From positions 271,220 through 335,219 of the forward strand of contig NZ_JAAGPR010000007.1 in the NCBI RefSeq assembly GCF_017104965.1: DNA of 64,000 nucleotides. Direction: 5' to 3'. This stretch comes from Paraburkholderia sp. Ac-20340 (GTDB lineage Bacteria; Pseudomonadota; Gammaproteobacteria; Burkholderiales; Burkholderiaceae). The notes under the pieces were generated by a model, which was not told the origin of the DNA, ran no database searches, and was given only the letters and a program-made list of their open reading frames with translations. Below, one piece after another: positions 34,493-43,361 of the stretch; position 1 is the stretch's first letter, and every line of letters begins with the position of its first letter. The position numbers and the translations under genes are program-made.

Positions 34493-36076
34493 TTATTTAC
34501 GCACCAGCTCGCCGTCGCGCAGACGCCACAGCGCGAGCGGGTTCTCGTCCTGCAATGCCACCGGCAGCAGTTCCGCCGGCAGATCCTGATAGCAGACCGG
34601 ACGCAGGAAACGCTCGATCGCCATCGCGCCCACCGAGGTCGTGCGCGCATCGGAGGTGGCCGGGAACGGACCGCCGTGCACCATCGCGTACGACACTTCG
34701 ACGCCGGTCGGGAAACCGTTCGCCAGAATGCGGCCGGCCTTGCGCTCCAGCACCGGCAGCAGACGCGCGGCCATGGCGTAGTCGTCGCGATCGATCTGCA
34801 GCGTGGCCGTGAGCTGGCCTTCGAGATGCTCGGCCACGCGCACGAGTTCGGCTTCGTCGCGGCACGCCACGACGATCGACGTCGGCCCGAAAATCTCGTC
34901 CGACAACGCGTGCTGCGCGAGGAACGATTCCGCGCTGGTCTTGAACAGCAGCGGCAGCGCGGCGCACTGCGCGTCCGTCTGCGTGCCTTCGGCCAGTTGC
35001 TCGACGCCTTGCGCGGTCTTGCGCGCCGCCACCGCTTCGCCATATGCCGAGGCGATGCCCGCCGTCAGCATGGTTTGCGAAGGCTTGCCCGTGAGCGCCG
35101 CGCTCGCGGTCTGCACGAAGCGGTCGAGTTCCGGCGAATCGATCGCCAGCACCAGGCCCGGATTGGTACAGAACTGGCCGACGCCCATCGTGAGCGAATC
35201 GACGAAACCCTGCGCCAGCGCCTCGCCGCGTGCAGCCAGTGCGGCCGGCAGCACGAACATCGGGTTGATGCTGCTCATTTCGGCGTAGACGGGGATCGGT
35301 TCGGCGCGTTGCGACGCGATCTGCGCCAGCGCCAGACCGCCGCGACGCGAGCCCGTGAAGCCCACCGCCTTGATGGCCGGATGCGCGACCAGCGCTTCGC
35401 CGGTTTCGTTGCCGCCGCCGAAGATCAGCGAGAACACGCCTTCGGGCAGACCGACATCGGCGACGGCCTGCTGGATGGCGCGGCCGACGAGTTCCGACGT
35501 GCCCGGATGCGCAAGGTGCGCCTTCACGACGACCGGACAACCGGCAGCCAGCGCCGAAGCCGTATCGCCGCCCGCCACCGAGAACGCCAGCGGGAAGTTG
35601 CTCGCGCCGAACACGGCCACGGGGCCGAGGCCGATGCGTTGCGCACGCAGGTCCGAGCGCGGCAGCGGCTTGCGATCCGGCAGCGCCGAATCGAGCACCG
35701 CGCCGCACCAGCGGCCATCGCGCACCAGCGACGCGAACAGGCGCAACTGGCCGACCGTGCGGCCGCGCTCGCCTTCGAGGCGCGCCTTGGGCAGCGCCGA
35801 TTCCAGCATCGCGCGCTCGATCAGTTCGTCGCCGATGCCGAGAATGCGTTCGGCGATCGTTTCGAGCAGCTTTGCGCGGGTTTCATGCGGCGCGGCGCGG
35901 AAGGCGTCGAACGCCTGCGCCGCGAGTTCGCAGGCGCGCGTGACTTCGGCCTTGCCGCCGAGCCCGAACGACGGCTCGATGTCCTTGCCGAGCGCGGGCG
36001 CGAAAGCGCGCATCTCGCCCGCCTGGCCGCGCACGGCCTGCGCGCCCAGCAGCATGTTTCCGGTGATAGACGACAT
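34493..36076 (-). CDS. 2-oxoglutarate semialdehyde (2,5-dioxovalerate) dehydrogenase
   Basis: A 527-residue aldehyde dehydrogenase from ATG 36076 with GGAG 6 bases upstream. Catalytic residues: Asn160 in [11 protein letters not shown], Glu266 in YAEMSSINP and Cys303 in [10 protein letters not shown]. The long form with [20 protein letters not shown] is the type III KGSADH class, which converts 2-oxoglutarate semialdehyde to 2-oxoglutarate with NADP or NAD. It joins the DapA-family gene 35 bases upstream in one operon: the last step that delivers sugar carbon to the citric acid cycle. Confidence 0.92.
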   Translation of the reverse strand: MSSITGNMLLGAQAVRGQAGEMRAFAPALGKDIEPSFGLGGKAEVTRACELAAQAFDAFRAAPHETRAKLLETIAERILGIGDELIERAMLESALPKARLEGERGRTVGQLRLFASLVRDGRWCGAVLDSALPDRKPLPRSDLRAQRIGLGPVAVFGASNFPLAFSVAGGDTASALAAGCPVVVKAHLAHPGTSELVGRAIQQAVADVGLPEGVFSLIFGGGNETGEALVAHPAIKAVGFTGSRRGGLALAQIASQRAEPIPVYAEMSSINPMFVLPAALAARGEALAQGFVDSLTMGVGQFCTNPGLVLAIDSPELDRFVQTASAALTGKPSQTMLTAGIASAYGEAVAARKTAQGVEQLAEGTQTDAQCAALPLLFKTSAESFLAQHALSDEIFGPTSIVVACRDEAELVRVAEHLEGQLTATLQIDRDDYAMAARLLPVLERKAGRILANGFPTGVEVSYAMVHGGPFPATSDARTTSVGAMAIERFLRPVCYQDLPAELLPVALQDENPLALWRLRDGELVRK

Positions 36077-36111
36077 GGTTGCTCCGTTCAGTTCAATCGG
36101 TTGCGAGGCGC

Positions 36112-37047
36112 TCAAGCGTGCGCCGCCGCCAGCGACTGCTCGAACGCCAGCAGTTCCTTCGCGGCCGCGCCGATGGCGGGCAGCGCTTCGGCCGGCGACT
36201 GCGACAGCAGCGGCAGGATCGGGCCCATGTCGGCGATACCGGAGAGCGTGACGGCGTCGTGCAGCACGCGGATCAGCGAGATATCGTCGCGCAGCGTTTC
36301 GAGCGGCATGAAGGCGTCATAAATGCGTTGCGCTTCGTCGGCGCGGCCTTCCTTCGCGGCCTTGAGCAGCGCCATGACGGCGTGCGAAGCGATACAGCCC
36401 GAACCCGTGGTCCATGCAGCCAGACCGAAGTCGCGCACGTGGACCAGTGCGGGACGCTCGCCCATGCCCGACACCACCTTCGAAGCCGGCACGCTTTGCA
36501 GCAGGCGGCGCAGATACGGATCGTTGGCCGGATCGGCGCGCACGATGGCGTATTTCACGGCGATCAGGGTGCCGCGGTCGATCAGGCGCACGAGCGTGTC
36601 CACATCGACGTAATCTTCGCTCTTGATATAGAGCGTGAGCGGAATGCCGGCGGCGTCGGCGATGCGCGTGAGACCGGCTTCGACGCCTGCGGGCGTGGTG
36701 AAACCGGCGAGCGGCAGCACCATGGCGGTCTGGTATTTCGTCTGCGCGAGGATGTGCGCCTGGTCGAGCATCTTGCCGTAGTCCGGGCCGATGGCCGGGA
36801 TCACGCGCGTTTCCGGTGCGGTCTGCTCGGCGAGCATGTCCAGCAGTTCGCGGAATTCGCTGACGGCGACGTGGTAGAGGTTTGCGTTGCCGCCGTAGAG
36901 CAGCGTGCGGATACCGCCCGCTTCCATGTGACGGATGAGCTTGCCGTTAGCTTCAACGTCGAGCGAGAAATCGGGGCGGCGTGCCAGGGGGGGCACCGCC
37001 ATCACGGTCGAAGCGAATTCGCTCTCGACGATCGGGGACACGTTCAT
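36112..37047 (-). CDS. DapA-family lyase/dehydratase of sugar-acid catabolism
   Basis: A 311-residue TIM-barrel protein from ATG 37047. The Schiff-base Lys165 lies in [11 protein letters not shown] and the helper Tyr140 in LTLYIKSED. The usual GTTGE motif is replaced by GGNANLYH (52-59), so it is not lysine biosynthetic DapA. With the semialdehyde dehydrogenase next to it, the likely reaction is dehydration (and decarboxylation) of a keto-deoxy sugar acid to 2-oxoglutarate semialdehyde, as in 5-dehydro-4-deoxyglucarate or keto-deoxyarabinonate dehydratase. A hydroxyproline-route deaminase of the same family is the main alternative. Confidence 0.83.
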   Translation of the reverse strand: MNVSPIVESEFASTVMAVPPLARRPDFSLDVEANGKLIRHMEAGGIRTLLYGGNANLYHVAVSEFRELLDMLAEQTAPETRVIPAIGPDYGKMLDQAHILAQTKYQTAMVLPLAGFTTPAGVEAGLTRIADAAGIPLTLYIKSEDYVDVDTLVRLIDRGTLIAVKYAIVRADPANDPYLRRLLQSVPASKVVSGMGERPALVHVRDFGLAAWTTGSGCIASHAVMALLKAAKEGRADEAQRIYDAFMPLETLRDDISLIRVLHDAVTLSGIADMGPILPLLSQSPAEALPAIGAAAKELLAFEQSLAAAHA

Positions 37048-37107
37048 GAGGCCTCGTGCTGGATGGGAGGGTTGTCGATGAACTGAACAGTAGCACCGGC
37101 CTCGCTT

Positions 37108-37122
37108 AGTTGTCAAACAACT
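37108..37122. promoter_or_regulatory. Palindromic operator upstream of the DapA-family/KGSADH operon
   Basis: AGTTGTCAAACAACT has perfect 6-bp arms around a 3-bp centre and matches the GTTGT-N3-RCAAC form of the sites at 22713 and 34367. It lies about 60 bp before the DapA-family start, where a repressor would block transcription. Confidence 0.65.
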
Positions 37123-37474
37123 TGGCGATTTGTTAGGGTTTGTTTGGAGGGCGGGTTCGGTGGCCTGCGCCACAAGGGATCTGAGCGATTCCCCTTTCTC
37201 ATCAGACAAATACCGGCAGCGCAATGCCTTAGCAAATCCTCCCGGCTTCTGACAACCGGCCGCGCCGATTCTTCCCCTAAAAGCAACAAAAGCGGCAACG
37301 CGTCACTTGTCAGAAAACGTCCTTCGAGCTTCGCCGTTCGCTCAAGCCGAAGCGAGCTCATCGCCAGTAAGCATCTGATTCGCATAAAGAATCTGTGGCG
37401 CAAGCAGCACTATCCCACCGCCCCGCAGCCCTACCACATCCCCCGGTCCACCCCCACCCCTACAGCGACTGAAA

Positions 37475-37517
37475 TTGATTGTTGTAAAATTCTTCGATAA
37501 TAATGGAACCGGTTCCA
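37475..37517 (+). promoter_or_regulatory. Promoter with LacI-type operator for the sugar dehydrogenase operon
   Basis: TTGATT (37475) and, 17 bp on, TAATAA (37498) make a plausible promoter. Immediately after it is TGGAACCGGTTCCA (37504-37517), a perfect 14-bp palindrome with the central CCGG typical of LacI-family operators. No LacI-family gene is in the window. Confidence 0.6.
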
Positions 37518-37614
37518 ATTACCATTGCCCCGCAATGCGGCCCAGGCTAAAAGCCGCTCCCCCGCAAACGGCACGGCCAGATCAGGCCGCGTCGAATTGA
37601 TACAGAATCCAACC

Positions 37615-38352
37615 ATGTCCGAATCTCCTCTCTCGTCACGCCGGGGCTTCCTGCGCACGGCGGTGGTGCTCGTTCCGGCAACCGGCGCGCTCGCGGCCTG
37701 CGAGGGCGGCTCGCAGCCGTCTGCGGGCGCCGCGCAAGGCGGCAGCCAGGCGAGCGCGAGCCAGTCCGCTCAAGCCGACTACAAACCCCGCTTCTTCGAT
37801 GCCCGCGAATGGACCTTCCTGCGCGCGGCCGTCGACCGTCTGATTCCCGCCGATGCCGAAGGCCCGGGCGCCCTCGAAGCCGGCGTGCCCGAATTCATCG
37901 ACCGTCAGATGGATACGCCCTACGCGCACGGCGCGCTCTGGTACATGCAGGGGCCATTCCAGCAAGGCGTGCCGGAACTCGGCTATCAGATGAAGCTGGT
38001 GCCGCGCGATCTGTATCGCCTCGGCATCGCGGCGGTGAACGCGTATTGCGGCAAGGCGTACGGCAAGGACTTCGACGCGCTCGACGCCAGCACGCGCGAC
38101 GCCGTGCTCGGCGCGCTCGAAGCGGGCAAGGTCGAACTGGACGGCGTGCCGGCCAAGGTGTTCTTCGGCCAGTTGCTGCAGAACACGCGCGAAGGCTATT
38201 TCAGCGATCCGATCCACGGCGGCAACAAGAACATGGCCGCGTGGCAGATGATCGGTTTTCCCGGCGCGCGCGCCGACTTCATGGATTTTGTGAACCAGAA
38301 CGGTAAGGCTTACCCGTACGGTCCAGTTTCGATCAACGGGGAGCGCACGTAA
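37615..38352 (+). CDS. Membrane sugar (gluconate-type) dehydrogenase, small subunit
   Basis: A 245-residue protein of the gluconate 2-dehydrogenase subunit 3 family. It has a twin-arginine signal (SSRRGFLRTAVVLV, Arg9-Arg10), which in this complex carries the folded FAD subunit across the membrane. FDAREWTFLRAAVDRLIPAD and QGVPELGYQMKL are family segments. The start at 37615 is chosen since it places the Tat motif at the N-terminus. The stop overlaps the next start (TAATG). Confidence 0.9.
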   Translation: MSESPLSSRRGFLRTAVVLVPATGALAACEGGSQPSAGAAQGGSQASASQSAQADYKPRFFDAREWTFLRAAVDRLIPADAEGPGALEAGVPEFIDRQMDTPYAHGALWYMQGPFQQGVPELGYQMKLVPRDLYRLGIAAVNAYCGKAYGKDFDALDASTRDAVLGALEAGKVELDGVPAKVFFGQLLQNTREGYFSDPIHGGNKNMAAWQMIGFPGARADFMDFVNQNGKAYPYGPVSINGERT

Positions 38353-40127
38353 TGGCGATCAAGAAACCTCATGTGGACGCGGTCGTCGTCGGCTTCGGCT
38401 GGACTGGCGCGATCATGTCGAAGGAACTCACGGAAGCGGGTCTGTCCGTGGTCGCGCTCGAACGCGGCGAGTATCGCGACACCTACCCGGATGGCGCGTA
38501 CCCGAACACCATCGACGAGCTCACCTACAACATCCGCAAGAAGCTCTTCCTCGACCTCTCGAAGACCACCGTTTCGATCCGCCACAGCGCGGCCGATACG
38601 GCGCTGCCCTATCGTCAGCTCGCCGCGTTTCTGCCCGGCGAAGGCGTGGGCGGCGCGGGTCTGCACTGGTCGGGCGTGCACTTTCGCATCACGCCGGAAG
38701 AGCTGCGCCTGAAGAGTCATTACGAAGAGCGCTACGGCAAGAAGTTCATTCCCGAAGGCATGACGATCCAGGATTACGGCGTCAGCTACGACGAACTGGA
38801 GCCGCATTTCGACTTCGCGGAAAAGGTCTTCGGCACCTCGGGTCAGGCGTACAAGGTGGGCGACAAGGTCGTGGGCGACGGCAATGTGTTCGAAGCGCGC
38901 CGCAGCGACAATTTTCCGTTGCCCGCGCAACTGAATACGTATTCGGCGCAGCGCTTCTCCGATGCGGCGAAGTCGCTCGGCCTGCATCCGTATCGTCTGC
39001 CGTCGGCCAATACCTCGGGTCCGTACACGAACCCGTATGGCGTGCAGATGGGCCCGTGCAACTTCTGCGGCTATTGCAGCGGTTACGCGTGCTACATGTA
39101 TTCGAAGGCCTCGCCGAACCTGAACATCCTGCCCGCGCTCAAGCAGGAAAAGCACTTCGAATTGCGCGCGAAATGCCACGTGCTGCGCGTCGAACTCGAC
39201 GATACGAAGAAGCGCGCCACCGGCGTCACCTATGTCGATCCGTCGGGCCAGGAAGTGTTCCAGCCCGCCGATCTCGTGATCGTCTCGGCGTTCCAGTATC
39301 ACAACGTTCACCTGCTGCTGCTTTCGGGCATCGGCAAGCCGTATGACCCGGTCTCGGGCGAAGGCGTCGTGGGCCGCAATTTCGCGTACCAGAATCTCTC
39401 GACCATCACCGCGTTCTTCGACAAGGACACGTACACGAATCCGTTCATCGGCGCGGGCGGCAACGGCGTGGCCGTGGACGACTTCAACGCCGATAACTTC
39501 GATCACGGTCCGCTCGGTTTCGTCGGCGGCTCGCCGCTGTGGGTGAACCAGGCGGGCGTGAAGCCGATCAGCGGCATCGCTACGCCCGCGGGCACGCCCA
39601 ACTGGGGCTCGCAGTGGAAGAAGGCCGTCAAGGACCACTACGCGCATACCGTGTCGATGGACGCGCACGGTTCGAACATGTCGTATCGCGACGTGTTCCT
39701 CGACCTCGATCCGACCTATCGCGATTCGTATGGCCAGCCGCTCTTGCGCATGACCTTCGACTGGAAGGACAACGACATCAAGATGGCGCAGTACGTGACC
39801 GGCCAGATGAAGAAGATCGCCGAGGCGATGGGCCCGCAGTCCATCAACGTCTATACGCGCGAATTCGGCGCGCACTTCGATTCGCGCCGTTACCAGACCA
39901 CCCACCTCGTGGGCGGCGCGGTGATGGGCACGGACCCGAAGACCAGCGTGCTCAATCGCTATCTGCAGAGCTGGGACGTGCATAACGTGTTCGTGCTGGG
40001 CGCATCGGCCTTTCCGCAGGGCATCGGCTACAACCCGACGGGTCTGGTTGCCGCACTCGCGTACTGGTCGGCGAAGGCCATCCGCAATCAGTATCTGAAG
40101 AACCCCGGCCCTCTGGTGAGCGTGTGA
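38352..40127 (+). CDS. Membrane sugar (gluconate-type) dehydrogenase, FAD catalytic subunit
   Basis: A 591-residue GMC-family flavoprotein. The FAD-binding glycines are in VVVGFGWTGA (14-19); GPCNFCGYCSGYACYMYSKASPN holds a Cys-rich segment typical of this group, likely a 3Fe-4S site; the C-terminal GIGYNPTGLVAALAYWSAKAI closes the FAD site. It oxidises an aldose or aldonate in the periplasm and passes electrons via the cytochrome subunit to quinone. The length fits gluconate 2-dehydrogenase more than the shorter FAD glucose dehydrogenase; substrate not proven. Confidence 0.92.
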   Translation: MAIKKPHVDAVVVGFGWTGAIMSKELTEAGLSVVALERGEYRDTYPDGAYPNTIDELTYNIRKKLFLDLSKTTVSIRHSAADTALPYRQLAAFLPGEGVGGAGLHWSGVHFRITPEELRLKSHYEERYGKKFIPEGMTIQDYGVSYDELEPHFDFAEKVFGTSGQAYKVGDKVVGDGNVFEARRSDNFPLPAQLNTYSAQRFSDAAKSLGLHPYRLPSANTSGPYTNPYGVQMGPCNFCGYCSGYACYMYSKASPNLNILPALKQEKHFELRAKCHVLRVELDDTKKRATGVTYVDPSGQEVFQPADLVIVSAFQYHNVHLLLLSGIGKPYDPVSGEGVVGRNFAYQNLSTITAFFDKDTYTNPFIGAGGNGVAVDDFNADNFDHGPLGFVGGSPLWVNQAGVKPISGIATPAGTPNWGSQWKKAVKDHYAHTVSMDAHGSNMSYRDVFLDLDPTYRDSYGQPLLRMTFDWKDNDIKMAQYVTGQMKKIAEAMGPQSINVYTREFGAHFDSRRYQTTHLVGGAVMGTDPKTSVLNRYLQSWDVHNVFVLGASAFPQGIGYNPTGLVAALAYWSAKAIRNQYLKNPGPLVSV

Positions 40128-41515
40128 CGAGCCGTATGAAGACGATCTTTTCCCCCACGCGCATCGTGCGTCGTGCCGCACGCCTGACGGTTGCGGCCGC
40201 AACGATCTCGGCGGCTGTGCTGGCTGCGCCGCTTTCGGCCAGCGCCGCCAATGCCCCCGCCGCCAGCACCCAAGCCGACGCCGCGCTCGTCGCGCACGGC
40301 GAATATCTCGCACGCGCCGGCGACTGTATCGCCTGCCACACCGCGAAAGGCGGCAAGCCCTTCGCGGGCGGCCTGAAATTCGACACGCCGATCGGCGCGA
40401 TCTATTCGACCAACATCACGCCCGACGCCAATACCGGCATCGGCAAGTGGAGTTACGCGGATTTCGCCAAGGCGGTGCGCGAAGGCGTGCGCCCGACCGG
40501 CGACACGCTGTATCCGGCGATGCCCTACCCGTCGTACGCGCGCCTGTCCGATGACGACATGAAGGCGCTCTACGCGTACTTCACGCAGGGTGTCGCGCCG
40601 GTCGCGGCGCAAAACCGCGCGGTGGACATTCCCTGGCCGATGTCGATGCGCTGGCCGCTAGGCATCTGGCGCACGATGTTCGCGCCGAAGGTGCAGGCCT
40701 TCGACGGTTCGCATTACAACGATGCAATCGTGTCGCGCGGCGCCTATCTCGTGCAGGGTCTTGGCCACTGCGGCGCGTGCCACACGCCGCGCGCGGCGAC
40801 CATGCAGGAACGCGCGCTCACCGATCTCGAAGGCGACGATTTCCTCGCGGGCGGCGGCCCGATCGACGGCTGGGTGCCGTCGAATCTGCGTGGTAATCCG
40901 CGTACCGGCATCGGCACCTGGAGCGAAGACGATATCGTCCAGTTTCTGAAAACCGGCCGGAATCTGCATACCGCTGCGTTCGGCGGCATGACCGATGTGG
41001 TCCAGCACAGCATGCAGTACATGACCGATGCGGATCTGCTTGCGATGGCCCGCTATCTGAAGACGCTGCCGTCGAGCGACGCGAAGGAAACGCCCTACGC
41101 CTACGATGCCGCCGCCGGTCAGGCGCTGCAAAGCGGCGACGCCAGCGCGCGCGGCGCCGCGGTCTATCGCGACAACTGCATGGCCTGCCACCGCAGCAAC
41201 GGACGCGGCTATACCCGCGTATTCCCGGAACTCGGCGGCAACCCCGTCGTGCAGGGCACGGACGCCACTTCGCTGATCCACGTGCTGCTCACGGGCGCCG
41301 CGCTGGAAGGCACGAAAGCCGCGCCTTCGACCTTCACGATGCCGCCGTTCGGCTGGCGACTCTCGGATCAGGAAGTCGCCGATGTCGCCACCTTCGTGCG
41401 CACGAGCTGGGGCAATACCGGCGCGCCGGTCAGCGCCGGTGACGTTGCCAAGGTGCGCAAGACGGTCAGCATCGTCACGACCGACACGCCTGCGGGCGCG
41501 TCGTTCAAGCGCTAG
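40124..41515 (+). CDS. Membrane sugar dehydrogenase, tri-haem cytochrome c subunit
   Basis: A 463-residue cytochrome with a signal peptide and three CxxCH haem sites: Cys68-Cys71-His72, Cys216-Cys219-His220 and Cys352-Cys355-His356. The GTG start overlaps the FAD subunit stop (GTGA); an ATG four codons later is the alternative. It shuttles electrons from the FAD subunit to ubiquinone at the periplasmic face. Completes the small-large-cytochrome operon. Confidence 0.94.
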   Translation: MTSRMKTIFSPTRIVRRAARLTVAAATISAAVLAAPLSASAANAPAASTQADAALVAHGEYLARAGDCIACHTAKGGKPFAGGLKFDTPIGAIYSTNITPDANTGIGKWSYADFAKAVREGVRPTGDTLYPAMPYPSYARLSDDDMKALYAYFTQGVAPVAAQNRAVDIPWPMSMRWPLGIWRTMFAPKVQAFDGSHYNDAIVSRGAYLVQGLGHCGACHTPRAATMQERALTDLEGDDFLAGGGPIDGWVPSNLRGNPRTGIGTWSEDDIVQFLKTGRNLHTAAFGGMTDVVQHSMQYMTDADLLAMARYLKTLPSSDAKETPYAYDAAAGQALQSGDASARGAAVYRDNCMACHRSNGRGYTRVFPELGGNPVVQGTDATSLIHVLLTGAALEGTKAAPSTFTMPPFGWRLSDQEVADVATFVRTSWGNTGAPVSAGDVAKVRKTVSIVTTDTPAGASFKR

Positions 41516-41558
41516 GGATGCAATCCAGGCCTTGAATTCAGGCCTTAAAGCGCGGAGG

Positions 41559-41593
41559 TTTTCGCGCGCGGCATCGCGCCGCGCGCGGAAAAA
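41559..41593. other. Long GC hairpin downstream of the dehydrogenase operon
   Basis: Nearly perfect 14-bp inverted repeat (41559-41572 with 41578-41593, one bulge) that alternates C and G. It lies 45 bases after the cytochrome gene and before the porin gene and may terminate the operon, though there is no U-tract on the plus strand. Confidence 0.5.
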
Positions 41594-41745
41594 TCACTAG
41601 CGCTTTCTGCGCGACTCCGTAAAATCCACGCCTTTTTTCCGCGCGCAGGCCGCGGGCCGTCTCGCATCCGCACGCGAGACGGTCTGTTCCTGCGCGCATA
41701 ACAAGAGACCGCAGCATGGCGGTCCGCCTCTCATCGAGACAACAC

Positions 41746-42942
41746 ATGATGAAAAAACACCTGATCTCTGCACCGATTCTGATGTCGCTCGCGGGCGTCG
41801 CGGCGGCGCAGGGCTCCGTTACGCTCTACGGGATTGTCGATGCGGGTATCACGTACCGCAGCAATGAGCGCACCGGCAGCGCAGGCGCCTATCAAGGCCA
41901 CTCGAACGTGGGCGTGACGAGCGGCAATCTTTCGGGCAGCCGCTGGGGCCTGAAGGGCAAGGAAGATCTGGGCAACGGTCTGGCGGCGATCTTCCTGCTG
42001 GAAGACGGCTTCGACATCAGCAACGGCACCTCGGGTCAAGGTGGCCGCCTGTTCGGCCGTCAGGCATTCATGGGCCTCACCGACAAGCAATACGGTTCGC
42101 TCACGATGGGCCGCCAGTACACCTCGCTCAACGACTTCGTCGCGCCGGTCGCACCGGTCAGCGTGGTGGGCGGCTTCGGCGCGCATCCGGGCGATATCGA
42201 CGATCTGGATCAGACCACCCGCGTCGACAACTCGATCAAGTACACCAGCGCGAACTACTCGGGCTTCACGTTCGGCGCGTTGTACGGCTTCGGCGGCCAG
42301 GCCGGCAGCCTCAAGCGCAAGAACACGTGGAGCGTGGGCGGCGCGTACGCGAACGGCCCGCTGCGCGTGGGCGTGGGCTACGAGCGCTCGGACAACAGCA
42401 AGACCAGCACCGCGGACAGCACCTACGGCAAATGGCAAGGCACCTACGACGGCACCTTCAACTCGTCGATCAACGAAGGCTACGCGAGCGCGCAATCGCA
42501 GCAGGTGATCGCGACGGGCGCGACGTGGGACTTCGGCACCGCGCTGGTCGGCGTGAACTACAGCAACGTGCAGTACAAGGCCGGCACGAACTCGCTCTAC
42601 TCGGGCACGGCGACCTTCAACATCGCCGGTGTGTTCGGCATGTGGAACGTGCAACCGCGCACGCGCCTGTTCGCGGGCTACAGCTACACGCGTGGCAGCC
42701 ACGTCGACGGTCAGGACGATGAAGCGCAGTACCACAACGTCTCGCTCGGCGCGCTTTACGATCTGTCGAAGCGCTCGACCGTGTACCTGCTCGCGGGCTA
42801 TCAGCACGCTTCGGGCATGACGCTCAACGCGCTCGGCGAACCGGTGGCAGCCACGGCATCGGTGTCGGACAAGGGCAACAGCCACTCGTCGGCGGCCCAG
42901 TCGCAGGCGATCGTGAGCGTGGGCTTCCGCCAGAAGTTCTAA
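41746..42942 (+). CDS. General porin, Burkholderia OmpC-like (second)
   Basis: 398 residues from the ATG at 41746; a further in-frame ATG 30 bases upstream is possible. Signal peptide HLISAPILMSLAGVAAA, mature start QGSVTLYGIVDAGITY, and the terminal SVGFRQKF with a C-terminal Phe. RWGLKGKEDLGNGLAAIFLLEDGFD is the conserved strand region. It follows the sugar dehydrogenase operon and probably lets its substrate through the outer membrane. Similar in layout to, but clearly different from, the porin at 26941. Confidence 0.93.
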   Translation: MMKKHLISAPILMSLAGVAAAQGSVTLYGIVDAGITYRSNERTGSAGAYQGHSNVGVTSGNLSGSRWGLKGKEDLGNGLAAIFLLEDGFDISNGTSGQGGRLFGRQAFMGLTDKQYGSLTMGRQYTSLNDFVAPVAPVSVVGGFGAHPGDIDDLDQTTRVDNSIKYTSANYSGFTFGALYGFGGQAGSLKRKNTWSVGGAYANGPLRVGVGYERSDNSKTSTADSTYGKWQGTYDGTFNSSINEGYASAQSQQVIATGATWDFGTALVGVNYSNVQYKAGTNSLYSGTATFNIAGVFGMWNVQPRTRLFAGYSYTRGSHVDGQDDEAQYHNVSLGALYDLSKRSTVYLLAGYQHASGMTLNALGEPVAATASVSDKGNSHSSAAQSQAIVSVGFRQKF

Positions 42943-42957
42943 GCATCACCATGCAAA

Positions 42958-42989
42958 AGGGCACGCGGCGCAACTGCGCGGCGTGCCCT
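42958..42989. terminator. Hairpin between porin and small minus-strand gene
   Basis: A 9-bp outer stem (42958-42966 with 42981-42989) continued by GCGC pairing. It has a short U-run only on the minus strand (AAAA before it), so it fits termination of the small gene ending at 43057; it may also block the porin transcript. Confidence 0.6.
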
Positions 42990-43056
42990 GCGTGCGGTTC
43001 GTCCAGTGGGCGAACCTTTGCCTCTATCGATCAGGAATCCCGACTAATATGCCGGC

Positions 43057-43275
43057 TCAGTGCAGCACTTCCGGGCGCGCGAGCAGACCGATGAATTCAT
43101 CGATCGACAGCGCCGGCGCAAGCTCGGAAAGCGTCGAGTAGATCACGGTATCGTAGATCGCGGAACCCGCGGCCGATTCGAGTTCGACACCCGCCGCAGC
43201 GGCGCGATATTCCGCGCGCTCGTGGGCGATCGAGAGAATCAGTTGCGCTTCCGATTTGGAAAATGGCGTCTTCAT
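43057..43275 (-). CDS. Small conserved hypothetical protein
   Basis: A 72-residue acidic helical protein with AGGAT before the ATG. No domain recognised. It starts MKTPFSKSEAQLILSIAHERAEYRAA and has no signal or membrane segment. The ribosome site, the terminator-like hairpin after it and its protein-like composition support a real gene; the function is unknown. Confidence 0.65.
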   Translation of the reverse strand: MKTPFSKSEAQLILSIAHERAEYRAAAAGVELESAAGSAIYDTVIYSTLSELAPALSIDEFIGLLARPEVLH

Positions 43276-43361
43276 ATCCTGGCTAACGGCGGCGCGGATG
43301 GAACCTTTAGGGTAAGGCGCGGTAAGTCTTTGCCGCTATCGGCGCAAGCAAAACGAAAGAT

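Larger units (their letters stand above)
37048..37614. other. Divergent promoter region, DapA-family and sugar dehydrogenase operons
   Basis: About 570 bases with no credible gene. Near the left end is the palindromic operator at 37108; near the right end an AT-rich promoter-like stretch with a LacI-type palindrome (37475-37517). The centre has no recognised feature. Confidence 0.7.

Noticed and set aside
38310..40313. 667-codon minus-strand frame over the FAD dehydrogenase gene
   Set aside because: Antisense shadow of a strongly supported GMC gene in high-GC DNA; Arg/His/Val-rich composition typical of shadows.
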